The notes beneath the pieces are model-generated. The model made no database searches. It was not told the origin of the DNA and worked only from the letters and a program-made list of their open reading frames with translations. A DNA stretch of 64,000 nucleotides from Tetrahymena elliotti 4EA (taxonomy: Eukaryota; Ciliophora; Oligohymenophorea; Hymenostomatida; Tetrahymenidae). Positions 1 to 11,643 of the stretch are shown piece after piece. The DNA is taken from contig JH720335.1 of NCBI GenBank assembly GCA_000231825.2, positions 186,001 through 250,000 on the forward strand, in the 5' to 3' direction. A program made the translations under genes and the position numbers. Each line of letters begins with the position of its first letter. Position 1 is the stretch's first letter.

Positions 1-71
1 TAGTGGTTTTCTTTTGTTGTTAGAGTTGTCATCAAAATAATTTGAAAAAAATTATTAATTTTTTATAAAAA

Positions 72-374
72 ATGTAAAAATAGAATTAATTTGATAATTA
101 GCCAGGAAAAAGATAATCTTAATTTGAATTGGGATATATGAAAGCTATATTTGATGAATAGGCTTCAGTTTAACGTATCTCAAAGTAGATTGGAATCAGT
201 AGATAAACAATCTACAATTTAAAAAAAACAAACTTTGAATATAGAAAGGTAAATTATTATGGTAGATCAATATTGAATGAAGAAGAGAAGCAAGAAATTA
301 TCAATCTTTATCTAAAACATGATTATATTCTTAAATTAATATGCTTCCATTTATTTTCTAAGTTTAATATATGA
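72..374 (+). pseudogene. transposase N-terminal HTH fragment
   Basis: This is a 100-codon frame (code 6) from ATG at 72 to TGA at 372. Residues around 37-52 read RISKQIGISRQTIYNLKK, a textbook homeodomain-like helix-turn-helix. The later stretch GRSILNEEEKQEIINLYLKH resembles the second DNA-binding helix bundle of Tc1/IS630 transposases. No catalytic DDE domain follows, so it is either a 5' remnant or a separate small DNA-binding protein. It lies beside two other transposase relics on the opposite strand, which favours a remnant. The family call rests on motif shape, not on a search. Confidence 0.55.
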
Positions 375-499
375 ATAAAATGACAAAAAATATCTAGAGT
401 ATTTCTACTATTATGAGGAATTTTAAGAATTTTGGAAGGTTTATACAAAATTATTAGAGTGATTAACTGCTTTATGGGTTTATACTCTAATTAACTTAA

Positions 500-960
500 A
501 TTACTCTAGGATATCCATTTATCTGTGCATATAAGGGTATATTTATGAACACAAAAATTTCAATCAAAGATATAAGTGTTTTAGCATCTTGCCTCTCTAA
601 ACAGATTAAAATTATTTTTGAAATTTAAAATCTCTCTCTATAATTCCCAATACCCATTAGAGTTTTTTATTAGCCTTTCTTTATGATGCTTTCTTTTAAA
701 GTGATATTCATCTATTTTAATAGCCTCACCATTCTTGCCTAATTATAATTCTGATAACCTTTTAAAAATAGTGTTCCATTTCGATATTCTACCAAGAGTG
801 ATTTAGTTTGAATTCAAATCAAATTTTATTAAATACATCAAGTGGAAGTTTAAGTAGTATATGTTAACATTTACTACATATTGGTGGTAATATTAACTCA
901 TGCTTTAATCAAAATTCAATAAAATAGTTTCTATTGTTTATATATATCCTCTACTAATAA
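500..960 (-). pseudogene. IS1595/Merlin-like (ISXO2-type) transposase relic
   Basis: On the minus strand, pieces in different frames line up in order with the ISXO2-like DDE transposase domain. They are KLPLDVFNKI, then IKIDEYHFKRKHHKERL (the first catalytic Asp region, usually IDES.F.RRKYN.GR), then VLGIIERDF (usually WVFGIIER), then DAKTLISLI, and finally LICTDKW (usually IYTDKWKAY, second Asp). Several frameshifts break the frame, so no intact protein is made. Merlin is the eukaryotic counterpart of IS1595/IS1016. The outer limits and any terminal repeats were not found. Confidence 0.6.
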
Positions 961-1370
961 AAATAATAGATAGATATTATTCTATTTAGTTTTAATTTAA
1001 TTCTAAGCTTTGTATTTATTATTTCCTTTCTCTTATACAAGTTCAGATCCTTATTACTTTATTAGAATGTTTTTAGCTACATTTTTTTTTAATAATATCT
1101 TTTAATATTTGAATAAAGAGTGACACCAAATTAAAATTACAATTCATTTAAAAATTTTTTGAGAAATCAAATTTAACCTAATTCCTATGAAATTATATAA
1201 AAATAATAAGCTTTTATACTAAAGAGTTTAAACTGTTATCAATTCTTTCTTTTTAGTTTTTGTTAAAATACTCCTAATCTTAAAAATTAAAATATTATTT
1301 ACAAAAATACAAGTTTCTATTATGATCAAATGAATATTTATTTTACATACAATATAGAACTAATTTAATT
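961..1370. other. AT-rich spacer between two transposase relics
   Basis: I see no coding pattern, RNA gene or clear terminal inverted repeat here. Parts may belong to one of the flanking elements. Confidence 0.4.
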
Positions 1371-2257
1371 TCAATAGATATAACTACCTCCATAATTACT
1401 TATTAGATATTTGTTATTTTCTGATTTAAACAATGATAAATCAAAAGAACTTAAAAATTTGTATAAATGTTCAACAATATTATCATTATTATTGAATGTA
1501 ATTCTTTATTTTGAACATTCAAAATTTAAATCTGTCAAGAAAATTTACATCTAGGCAGGTTGATTAATTAGATTAATTTTATTATTTTTAAATAATTAAG
1601 ATGTTAAGCTAGACTTATGGATTATGGTGATTCTTCTTAATTCAACATTTTCTATTAAATTTTAAATAAATTATATATATGTTTCAGAATTTACAAATTC
1701 ATCTTTCTCTAAGACTTCAAAGTAATAGTCTAAATTAAAATTAATAGCCACAATAATCATAAATTTTTTATTTTGAATATTTCAACGCACTTATTCAGGC
1801 CTTTTATTTAGCATCTTACATTTTAATATGTAGGTGTGGATCTAATTAGGTCCACTTTTCTTCTATGAGCAATAAATTTTTTGTTATTTTCCTCAATATT
1901 ATTTCACTCAAATTTACTCTATTTTGTTTCTAATTATTATTTAGTGAATGAGGAATCTATTTTGCTTAGAGACTCTATTTCTTTAAATCCTCTTTCAATA
2001 TACTCTATACTCCAAGAAATATTAGTTGCTTAACTAATAGCTGAAATAGATGAATAGAGACCCTCCTCTATTATTTGTTGAATAGAATCTATATTTTCTT
2101 GAATTATTTGTGTATGTTTCTTACCTGATCCTTCTTTACTATCTCTAAATTTTTGAGCAATAGTGAAAACCTAACACTCTCCAATAGGCATTTCATCTTT
2201 TAGTGAAGTATTCAAAAAATCATTAATTTAAGTTGAAGATTTATTGTTATCTACCAT
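1371..2257 (-). pseudogene. Tc1/mariner (IS630-like) transposase relic
   Basis: The minus-strand frame begins at ATG 2257 and runs 117 codons to TGA at 1904-1906. It contains an HTH-like segment (ISAISQATNISWSIEYIERG). The same frame stays open beyond that TGA, with RSTPTYQNVRCQIKG where Tc1/IS630 proteins have the first Asp region and the R.Y..KG motif. After one frameshift near 1765-1775 it resumes as VAINFNLDYYFEVLEKDEF, then YIQFIQNLI and RRITIIHKSS. That order matches the central DDE core (vi.AIs...., F..fL..L, ..i.DNas.H), but the catalytic DN has been lost. In-frame TGA, frameshift and lost Asp make it a pseudogene. Confidence 0.6.
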
Positions 2258-3389
2258 TACCTTTATAAAAAAATAAATATTATCTCATTTTACCTTGATT
2301 TTATTCTGTTTTATGTCAATCTTTCTATTTTTTAATTTTTTATTATTTTAAATGATATTGAAACTAAGCATACTGAAATTCCATATAAATATGATATTAT
2401 TAATATAGATACAAGAGTTAATATGATTAATATAAATATTTGAAATAGAAAAATTTTGTGAGTACTGCTATTTTTATTGGGTCCCCCTCCCATATATGTT
2501 GTTTATTTATTTATTAATAATTACTCATACTAAAGTAAATAGGGATTTCATGAGATAAAATTAATTAGCAAATAAGATTTTTGCTCTTGATATTTGGTAA
2601 ATATCCATCTATTTAAAAGGTGATTTTTTGTTAGATTTACAATAATATTAATTAAAATTATAAAAAAATGAAGTATGTTAATAAAATACATTAAGAGAAT
2701 ATGTAATAAAATACATTTTGAGTTTATTATTATAAAATGAAATTTAATACAAATATTAATATTTTGAAATTTAGAATAAACATAAATAAAATAAAAAATA
2801 AAGACCTTTGATATTTTAGTAAGGTCAAATATATTTGGAATAGTTTAAATTTTTTAAATAAAAAATGATAATATAATCAACAAATAATTGAGAATAAGCT
2901 TTAAATAGAATTTGATAGGTATAATATCAATAAAATACAAGAAAACATATAATCAAAGAGTTTTTCGAATCATTTTGAAGAAAAATGCTGATTTTTTATT
3001 TACATATTTAAAATATCTTAAATTTCAATAAAATGCATATTATAATATATACTTCCTATGTTCTATGTTAGAAATGTGTAATACAATTCTATATTTTCTC
3101 TTAAAAAATTTACTAAAAAAATGAAAAAGCTAATTTTAAATTTTTACTATTATAATCCTGAGAGATAAATTACAATATAGTAATTAAATAAACAAATATT
3201 AGAATTACTTTACTAATAGAGAGTATAAAGAAAATAGTTAGAGTGATAATTAGTAAAACAATATTTTATCAAATAATCAAAAAAGTTTTTGTAAAATGAT
3301 ATCAATTTTAATTGTTAATCATCATCTCATAGTACAAGAAAGATTAAGAGAAGCTTTAGATTATATTTTTGTGAAGAAATAATATATTT
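2258..3389. other. AT-rich intergenic stretch
   Basis: No gene is recognised here. The only unusual patch is the short GC-rich run ggtccccctccc near 2480. Confidence 0.4.
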
Positions 3390-4546
3390 TTATAAGTTCT
3401 TATTCTTGTTATGTCAATAGCTCTAGGACTTCTATTGATGCAAATAAGTTGAATGGTTGGGTTTGTGCTTCTTGTAATGGTTCTTATAATTCAGTTATTA
3501 CACCAGGTAGTTATTATGAGATAGATAATTTTGTTGCCAGTTGTTCTTATGGAAAAGTATCTGATTCTAACAAAATTTGTGTAATTCCTATATAAGGTAA
3601 TATAGTAAGCTATGTTGGTTGTAGTTCATGTGGTTTAGAAGCTACTGGTATTTAAGGCTCAGGAAACTTATTTACATCAGGGAAAGATGGCAAATGTAAA
3701 ATCAGTAACTCCAATGATTCTATTAATCGAAATTAGTTGAATAGTTGGGTTTGTGCATCTTGAAATGGCATTACTGGTTCAAAAGTAAATACAGGTGGTT
3801 ATTATGAAAATGGGAATTGTGTTGTCAGTTGAACTTATGGAAAAATACCTAATTTTAACAACAATTGTGTTATTCCTAAACCAGGTAATGACGTAATCTG
3901 TGGTAGGTCTGATTGTAGTAAGTGAGGTACTGATGCTATTGATCTTAACAGTTAAGTGGCTTTATTTACTGCAGGGGCAGAAGGCAAGTGCAAAGTTAGT
4001 AACTGCAATGACTTTATTCATTCATATTATTTGAATGGTGGGGTTTGTGCTTCTTGCAATGGCATCATTAACTCAAAAGTAAATACAGGTGGTTATTTTG
4101 AAATTAACAATTGTGTTATGAGTTGTAATTATGATTTAGTTCCTAATTCTAACAAAATTTGTGTGACTCCTAAACCAGGTAATGAAGTAAGCTGTTTTGG
4201 ATCTGATTGTAGTAAGTGTGGTACTGGTAGTATTAACAGCTTAGCTTCTGTAGTTTTATTTACTGCAAGTACTGCAGGAAAATGTAAAGTAAAAGATTGT
4301 AGTGATATTATAGCTATAGGAAATTTAAATGACTGGATTTGTGCTTCTTGTAATAGAGTTACTGATTCTATTATACCTACAGGAAATTATTATCAGGGTT
4401 CTACTTGTATTGCTGCATGCAGTATAACAAATAAAACAGAAGAAAAAAAAATATGCCAAGCTTTATGTCTTATTCTATTAAAATTGGTTATGGTTTTTTA
4501 TTGGCAATTCTTGCAAGAATTTTTCAAATTAATTACCAATCAATAA
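3390..4546 (+). pseudogene. decayed cysteine-rich surface antigen (i-antigen/Ser-like repeats)
   Basis: About three tandem units of roughly 90 residues share the scheme LNGWVCASCNG...TGGYYE...CV.SC.Y...PNSNKICV.PKPGN.V.C.GSDCSKCGT...GKCKVSNCND. This matches the cysteine-rich periodic repeats of ciliate GPI-anchored immobilization antigens (SerH-type, Ichthyophthirius i-antigens). The N-terminal signal peptide and first repeat are missing or eroded. Three in-frame TGA codons, near 3765, 3832 and 3923, each sit where the aligned repeats have cysteine. The open 196-residue segment 3956-4546 is only the last part. A frame shifted near the 3' end would give a hydrophobic tail (YGFLLAILARIF) as expected for a GPI signal, suggesting a small indel near 4455. 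Surface location is inferred from family. Confidence 0.65.
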
Positions 4547-5481
4547 TATCAATAATTTGAATTTGTTTTAATAAATTTTATAGAATTTTCAGAGTTTTGG
4601 AAAAATTATTTTAAGAATTAAAGCTTTTTAAACTTTTTTACAATTTTTTATTTAAAAACATCAAAATGTAAAAATAATTTTTTTCACTTTCAGGATGTTG
4701 AAATTAATATTTTACAAATTTAAGTAATCATGAGTAATGAATTAATTACAAATTTTTCTAATTTATATTTAAATATTTACCATGACCTTTCATTTATGCT
4801 CTTTAATGGTTAATTTTAACTTATTTTGATAATTGAGTTAGAATTTGGAAAATAAATTTAAAACTAAAAAAAAATAGAAAATAATTTATTATAATATAAA
4901 GTATATTAATAATAATTTATTTAACATCAGATAGAGATTAAATTTTTAAAATATGAGAATGCTTCTAGAATAATTTCTAGCAATAATTTAATAGGCTTCT
5001 ATTTTTCTAAATTAAATAAATATTGATATAGGAAAGATAGAATTGAATGGTAGAATAAAGAAAAAAAAGAAGATTTCTTAATAATATCTAAATTAGCAAA
5101 TGAGTGATATTTGATAAAAAAATAAGATAATTTTATTAAGTGTTATTTATTTAATTAATTACTTATTTATTTTTTTTTGTTTTAATCAGAATAAGAATGT
5201 TTGTGTCTAATCAAAATATAGGCATACATATTTTGAGATCAATCTTCATTTTTGAAAAAACCTGCTATAATTAAATATTTTAAATACAAAATAGATAGAA
5301 GAAAATTGTATGCGTAAACTTTCTTTTAATTTTATTTTGAATAGTCATGCAAAGAAGGATATCAGTTCTAATTGAAGACAATATAAAAGTAAAAAAATAA
5401 ACAAAAATACAGAAAAAATAATTAAATATTTCTAAAAATTAAATTTTCAAAAATTAATAAAAAAACGAAAGAAAAAGTAAA
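4547..5481. other. AT-rich intergenic stretch and 5' flank of dnaJ
   Basis: No gene, RNA or repeat is recognised. The last ~100 bases are A-rich, the usual ciliate start context before the ATG at 5482. Confidence 0.4.
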
Positions 5482-7358
5482 ATGTTTTCAGGAGGTTTTG
5501 GAGGATTTAACTTCGGATTCGGAGGTGGTCGTGGTAATGAATTAAACTTTATTTGCATTTTAAATATCTAGAAAGTTAATCAAGTTAAAGACAGGGATAT
5601 AGCACAAACCAAAGGATATTTTGATTTTAAACTTCGCTTTAAAAATCAATATTATGCATTTAAAATAATACTGAAGTCTAATTTTAATAATTATAAAAAG
5701 ATGATGATGATGATTATGATGAGGATCCCAGACAATAATAAGAAGCTGCTAAGAATGTAGATACATAAGAATTATATAATATTATGGGAGTAGACAAGAA
5801 AGCCGACATTAATGAAATTAAAAAAGCTTACAAGAAGGCTTGCTTGAAAGGTGAATATCGTCATCCTGATAAGGGAGGTGATCCTGAAAAAGTAAGAATA
5901 TTAAATTATGAGAGCGAAGTGCTTTAATACTTTATAAATAAAATAGTTCAAGAAATTGAATGAAGCATATGAAGTCCTCTCAAATCCTGAAAAGAGAGAT
6001 ATTTATGACAGAGTTGGTCTTTAAGGACTTAAGGAAGGCGCTGGTGGTGCTGGTGGCAGTCCCTTCGATATTTTTGAATCTTTCTTCGGTGGTGGTGGCC
6101 AAAGATAAACCGGTCCCAAGAAAGCCAAAGCTAGAGCAGTTGAAACTGAAGTTACTTTGGAAGATGTTTATAAGGGTAAAATGACCACAGTTACAGTCAA
6201 AAGAAAGAGAGTTTGTGAACCTTGTGAAGGCAAAGGTGGAAAAAATGCAAAGGTATTAACTTTTTATCTTTTGATTTTCAAAAGCAAAAATGAAAAAGCC
6301 AATTTAAAAAATAATGTGAATAAATTACAATTTTAGGTTTGAATATATAAAAGCTTGCTTTATTTAAAATTTAAGAGAATGATTAATTTATTTAAATCTA
6401 AATTATTTAAAAGGTTTGCGATCAATGTAAAGGTCAAAAGGTTGTTATTAAGTTGGTTAAATAAGGACCTAATTGCTACTCTCAAAGTCAATAAATTTGC
6501 GATAAGTGTTAAGGTTAAGGAGATCTTATGAAAGAATCTGATCGTTGCAAGGTTTGTAATGGTAAAAAAATTGTCGATAACGAAAAATAGATAGAAGTTC
6601 CTCTTGAACCTGGTGTTCCTCATGAATACAGCTACAAATTTACTGGTGAAGCTGATGAAGCTGTAATAAATTTAAAAACTTAAAATTTAATAATAATAAT
6701 AACTTATTTTATTTTAAATAAATTAGCCTAATATCATGGCTGGTGATCTCTATGTTAAAATTATCATTAAAGATCATCCCGTCTTTAAGAGAAAGGGTGC
6801 TGATCTTTACATCGATAAGTCAATTACCCTTTTAGAAGCTATCAGTGGTGTTTACTTTGAAATTAAGCATCTCGATGGCTCTACTTTGAAGATTGCCACT
6901 GCTCCTGGTCAATATATAGAAAATGAAAGCACTCAAACAATCTTAGGAAAAGGTATGCCCTTCTTTAAGGATGCCTTCTCCCATGGTAACCTCTTCATTA
7001 AATTCAAGGTAAAATATTAATGATTAATAAAATCTAAATAAAATTCAATTATTAAAATAGGTTCAATTCCCTAAAAGTAGAAGTTTAAAACCTGATTAAA
7101 TTGAAAAAATTTCAAAGGAACTTGGTGCAGGAGTTAAAAGCCATGTATTAGATAAAAGTTAGAAGTTTGAATATTTAGATAGTTTCAGTGAAGCAGATCT
7201 TAACCCAAATCCCAAGGGAGGAAGTAATTAAATTATTTATTTGTAAAATTGAACTGTTAAATAATTTCATAAATTTTAATAAAAAAGGATCTAATAGTAG
7301 AGACGATGATAGAGATGGTATGCCTGGTGGCCAAAGAGTTTAATGTGCCTAATAGTGA
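5482..7358 (+). CDS. type I Hsp40/DnaJ co-chaperone with CAAX tail
   Basis: Seven exons fit: 5482-5533, 5701-5891, 5947-6252, 6414-6662, 6727-7008, 7061-7223 and 7288-7358. A Gly/Phe-rich N-terminus precedes an acidic run. The J domain follows, with the HPD motif (YRHPDKGGDP) split near an intron and NEAYEVLSNPEKRDIYD at its end. Then come a GGAGGAGG/FFGGGG linker and four zinc modules: CEPCEGKG, CDQCKGQK, CDKCQGQG and CKVCNGKK. The substrate-binding C-terminal domain ends in VQCAQQ, a prenylation (CaaX) motif like that of DNAJA1/Ydj1 and plant type I DnaJs. It should stimulate Hsp70 ATPase and hand over clients in the cytosol or at membranes. The second zinc module has Lys where CxxCxGxG expects the last Gly. 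Splice sites all keep frame, so the model is strong. Confidence 0.92.
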
Positions 7359-8095
7359 AAAATAAAATTAATGTGTAATTAAAATAAATTAAAAAGGAAA
7401 ATTAAGCTATATCAAAAAATATAGTTATATTAACTATTTTAATACAAACAAACCTATTATGTTAAATCTATTTATCTTAATATTCTGTTGTAATTCGATA
7501 TAATATCTTCAAGTCTCAAAGACCCCTTCTTTCATTCTTTCATCATTTCCTAATATTAGATAATTAAATTGAAATAATAGTATTTATTTCTAATTTTCAA
7601 CAACAAACAAACACTCCAAAGCAATAATTTAAATGATAACAGTCTTTATTCTTTTGAATTTACTCATAATTATCACTTACATAAATCTAAATATGAATTT
7701 AATATCACTAACTTACATTCGTAATTATATTTACTTTAGGAATTCGAAAATAATAATAATATTTAATATTAATTTCATTTTTATTATTGTTTATTAATTT
7801 TTTAAGTTGGAAATATCTTAAAATCTATCAAAATTCTTCATGCAAATTTAAATATAAATACTAAATTTAGTTAAGATAGAAATCATGATAAAATAAAAAG
7901 TTACTCATTCAAAAGATACAAATAAAAAGATTTGATATAATTTAAAAGATACTCTTTATTCAAATAAATTAATTACTTAAAATTATTTATTACTTTTTAC
8001 ATTTATTTCAAACACAACAAATTTTTTTATGCTTATTTATTTTTTATATAATTGCTTTCAACATTTTTTACTCATTGGATTTTAGATTATTCAAC
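7359..8095. other. intergenic stretch between convergent genes
   Basis: Both flanking genes end here. The stretch is AT-rich and shows no further coding or RNA signal. Confidence 0.4.
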
Positions 8096-8686
8096 TCAAT
8101 TTGTTGATTCAGGATAGTAAATTATACTTTCAATTTCATTCCATGTTTTGAATATCTCAAAACCACATTTTTGATAAAAAGGAAGAGCAGCATCGGAATC
8201 TAACTAACATGTCTAAAGAATAATTCTATCTATTTTTTTATTAATTTTAATATCTTAAATTGTTTTAAAGAAAGACTTTTTGCCTAGCCCCTTTCCTTAA
8301 AACTCCTCAGTCAACCCAAAGAAAGCTACTTCAACATATACTTCTCCTTTAAAATTAGCATATTCTCCATTATTTTCTATTTTATACTCAGAGATTCCTA
8401 TAACCTTTCCTTAATGTCTAACTTCATAAACAACCTCACTAGGATTATCGAATACTTTCTATTTTACTTCTTCTTTAGATTATCTTATTCTAGAGCTCCA
8501 ATTATATTTTTTGCCAACCGATTACCATAAATTCAAATATTACTCAACACTATAGTTTTTTATATCTACAAGCTCAATATCATCATATTTAGATTCCAAA
8601 TCTTATTATGATAATTTCTTTAACTCTAATTTATAATTTGTCATTTAAGTATCAACCCATTTATGTTACCCTAACTCAAATTACAT
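8096..8686 (-). CDS. GNAT-family N-acetyltransferase
   Basis: A single uninterrupted frame of 196 residues (TGA at 8096-8098). Motif A of the GNAT fold is present as FFGLTEEFQGKGLGKKSFF, where QGKGLG is the acetyl-CoA pyrophosphate-binding loop (Q/RxxGxG/A). Motif B follows as DSDAALPFYQKCGFEIF. The N-terminal half (KKYNWSSRIRQSKEEV) resembles small bacterial-type acetyltransferases. The acceptor substrate cannot be told. ATG 8686 is the first in-frame Met; a second at 8644 is an alternative start. No signal peptide or membrane helix is seen, so it is probably cytosolic. It is convergent with dnaJ. Confidence 0.85.
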
Positions 8687-9694
8687 TTTTTAAAGATATT
8701 TTTAATTTATTCAGATTAATATTTAAATTTTTAATAATCCACAAATTATCCTAAAATTAGTCAAACTAGTCAATTAATTATTATTGTATTTAAGAAACGA
8801 AAAAAAACATCTTAAATTTTCAAAACCAATGAATAAAAAAAAAATATTTTATTTATTTTAATTCCATTTAGTTTTGATAATTAAATCTTAACTATTAGTT
8901 TTTCAATTAGCTGTATGTAAAATTATCTCAAAAATGTATTTCAAAAAAAAACAAAAAAATGTACAACTGTCTATTTTTTAAATTATCAAAACAATTTTAT
9001 TATTACAAAATATTTTAAACAAACTTATTTTTTATTTGAAGAACTTAATGTATAAAAAATGTATCATTATTAAATTTAATGAGTCATAAAATAAATAATT
9101 AATTATATTTTGACTCATAACCATAAGCACATTTTTAGTCCAAAGAATAGTTAAAACTAACAATACTTTAAGAATCATTAGTTAAAATTAACAATACTTT
9201 AAGAATCATTGAAAAATTAATTATTTTTGAATGTGTACTTCTATTATTAGTGATTTTAAATTTATTTTATTGAAGTTTAACTAAATTTGAGTATCTTGAT
9301 TAGAATATTTTTGAAATTTAAATACTTTAAAACAATAATTGATATTTAAAATGATGTGTTATTAATTGATAATTACTTGATAAGATAAAATGGTATGGAG
9401 CATACAAAATCTAAAGCTGTTGTTCATGATAAATTAATTCCATTTAATTTTTTGTACTGTTGGTTGGCATATGTTAACATATTTTTAATTTAAAAGGATT
9501 CTTAATGATAATTATTTTCAATAAATATTATTTTAGAACTCCTTTTTTAAATAGGAAATTTAACAAAAAGCATTAAATTAATATTTTCTTTAATGTTATT
9601 ATTAGATTAAAATAAAATTTCTTCAAATATTATTTAGCTGATTAAAACTCATACATATAACTGAAATTATAGGAATACAAAAAAAAGTTAAATA
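8687..9694. other. intergenic stretch
   Basis: AT-rich, with no gene recognised apart from the short tandem repeat listed separately. Confidence 0.4.
9150..9210. repeat. 31-base tandem duplication
   Basis: Two adjacent near-identical copies of gttaaaa(c/t)taacaatac followed by tttaagaatcatt, with one clear mismatch. It looks like a recent local duplication and has no evident function. Confidence 0.8.
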
Positions 9695-10495
9695 ATGCAG
9701 TACGAGCCTTTAGACATAGAGGCTTATCCTTATAAAGAAAATAAATAGGAAAAAGAAAAGAAAAAATAACAAAAAGCCATTAAGGAGCAATATGAGAAAA
9801 AAGAAATAAACATTTTATCTTAATAGTAGGTTTTGTAATAATAGTAGTAATAATAGGTTTAGCAATTAGTATATATAAACACTCTGTCTTTTTAAGCAAT
9901 GGAAGCAGATATATCTTTGGTAGAGTATTTGAGTATATTTTTTGGATGTGGAATTGCTGTTTATTTGTTTATAAAATTACTTCCTCTTCTTACAATTGAG
10001 GGATGTGGAGAGATAGGATTTAGAGGAATTGCATTAATATCAATATTTTATTTTAGTGTTCCACCAATGTGTCTTTGCTCAACAGGATTTAAGAATAACA
10101 AAAAGCTCTGCTTATTTGTATCAAAATGCTTCTTCGGTATTAGTTTAATAAATTTAGTATCAATTCTATACATTTTTAGTGTGTCACATACTGCAGAAAG
10201 TTGGTATTTATTGGAAAGTCAGTGCACAATTTCGGAGGGATCATATTAAATTAATTTTTAAACAACTTAAATAATTTTATGTCAAATCTTTCTCTCTATC
10301 AATGGATTTATCATGTTTGCTCTCATGAGAAATTTGGCTAAATCTATTGAGAAAAGAGATTGTGCTGTAAGAAAAAAGATGGTAATATTACCTCACAAAA
10401 TAATTAATGTTAATATCCCTGTATTTTACGATTAAATGCTCTTCTTTTTCTTTAAAAAGCATGTACCTGCTCTTTGGACTTGCTTTCTTTTTTGA
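9695..10495 (+). CDS. four-helix membrane protein with poly-Gln stretch
   Basis: 266 codons in code 6 from ATG 9695 to TGA 10493. Residues 1-66 are charged and hydrophilic with a dense Gln run near 43-58, encoded almost wholly by TAA/TAG. After that come four hydrophobic segments, approximately LVEYLSIFFGCGIAVYLFI, GIALISIFYFSVPPMCLC, CFFGISLINLVSILYIFSV and CQIFLSINGFIMFALM. I recognise no family. A possible donor at 10365 or 10381 (GTAAGA/GTAATA) and an acceptor near 10460 suggest a small intron, which would shorten the tail without changing the frame. A hydrophobic alternative frame near 10462 makes the C-terminus uncertain. Confidence 0.7.
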
Positions 10496-10830
10496 AAAAT
10501 TGATTTTAATAATTCTACTTTGATTCTTATTTATTCTTATTCTTTCTAAATTAAATAAAATTATTTTGCTTTTTTTTTTTTTACTTTTTAATAATTTATC
10601 TAATTAGCTAACTTAAAATAGTAATCTATTATGTCAAATTTGTTTCAATAATATTATGATGATGATTGCAGACAGATATTTGAATATAATTCTAATTTTT
10701 TTTGATTTCTCAAAATCCTATTTTCTTGTATCAATTTATTGGTTATTTAGAGTATTTTTTAAAAATAGAAAATTAATTGATAAAAATCAAAAGTCTAAAA
10801 TCACAAAAAAAGTAATTTATTTTTGAAGAA

Positions 10831-11643
10831 ATGAATATTTTTACAGGTATTAAGAACAAGATTAAGGAATCAGTGATTGAAGATGAGCTCTAGAAAAGAG
10901 AGAAGGAGCTTATTAAAAAATATTAAGAGTATGAAGCTCAGTTAGAGAGAGAATATTAGGAAAAACTTTAGGAATAAGTCAAGATTATTGAGAATTAATT
11001 TATTGATGATATGAATCAAAAATTGCTAGTCCTATGTAGAGAGTATTAAAGGTTTTTCAATGAAAAAATAGAAAAAATAGAAAACGTTTATCAGCAGGTT
11101 AACTTTTAAACAGAGCAGTTTAACATTTTCCTTTAAATTCAGATTGAGCAATTAGAACAAAAGATGAAAGATTATCAAAACTAAGAATATTATTAAAATC
11201 TTAAACAATAATTAATTGAAGAAATGAAGTAGATGTATAGATAAGAACCTAAAGATTCTCTAATAAAGAAAATATTTTAACCAAGTAAAGAAGTTGAAAA
11301 AAATCTTAAAATGTTTGATGTTTTAATTCAAAAAATATCTGATAATAAGGTTGATTCAATATTAAAAGTCAAGCAAAAAGTTAGCATCGATTCATTTTTC
11401 TAACTTGAAAATAAGCTACTTAGAGAAATTAGGTAGTTATATATAAATGATGAACAGATGGAATCTATTAAAAATAATTATATCAATACATTTGAATGTT
11501 GTGTATGCTTGGAAAAAAATAAAGTTGAGTTTGTTTGGAGTGGTTGTGGTCATACAAATACTTGTGTAGAATGTTCAAAGAAATTAAAAGCATGTCCTAT
11601 CTGTAGAAAGCCTGGTAAATTAATTCATCTTTACATAGCTTGA
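10831..11643 (+). CDS. coiled-coil protein with C-terminal RING finger
   Basis: 270 residues without introns. Residues ~15-200 are Glu/Lys/Gln-rich with heptad-like spacing, a probable coiled coil. The C-terminus carries a complete C3HC4 RING: C223-x2-C226, C239-x1-H241, C245-x2-C248 and C255-x2-C258 (...ACPICR). This layout is typical of E3 ubiquitin ligases that dimerise through the coil. Substrate and partners are unknown. No signal peptide is seen. The same-strand membrane-protein gene lies ~340 bases upstream, but nothing indicates joint transcription. Confidence 0.85.
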
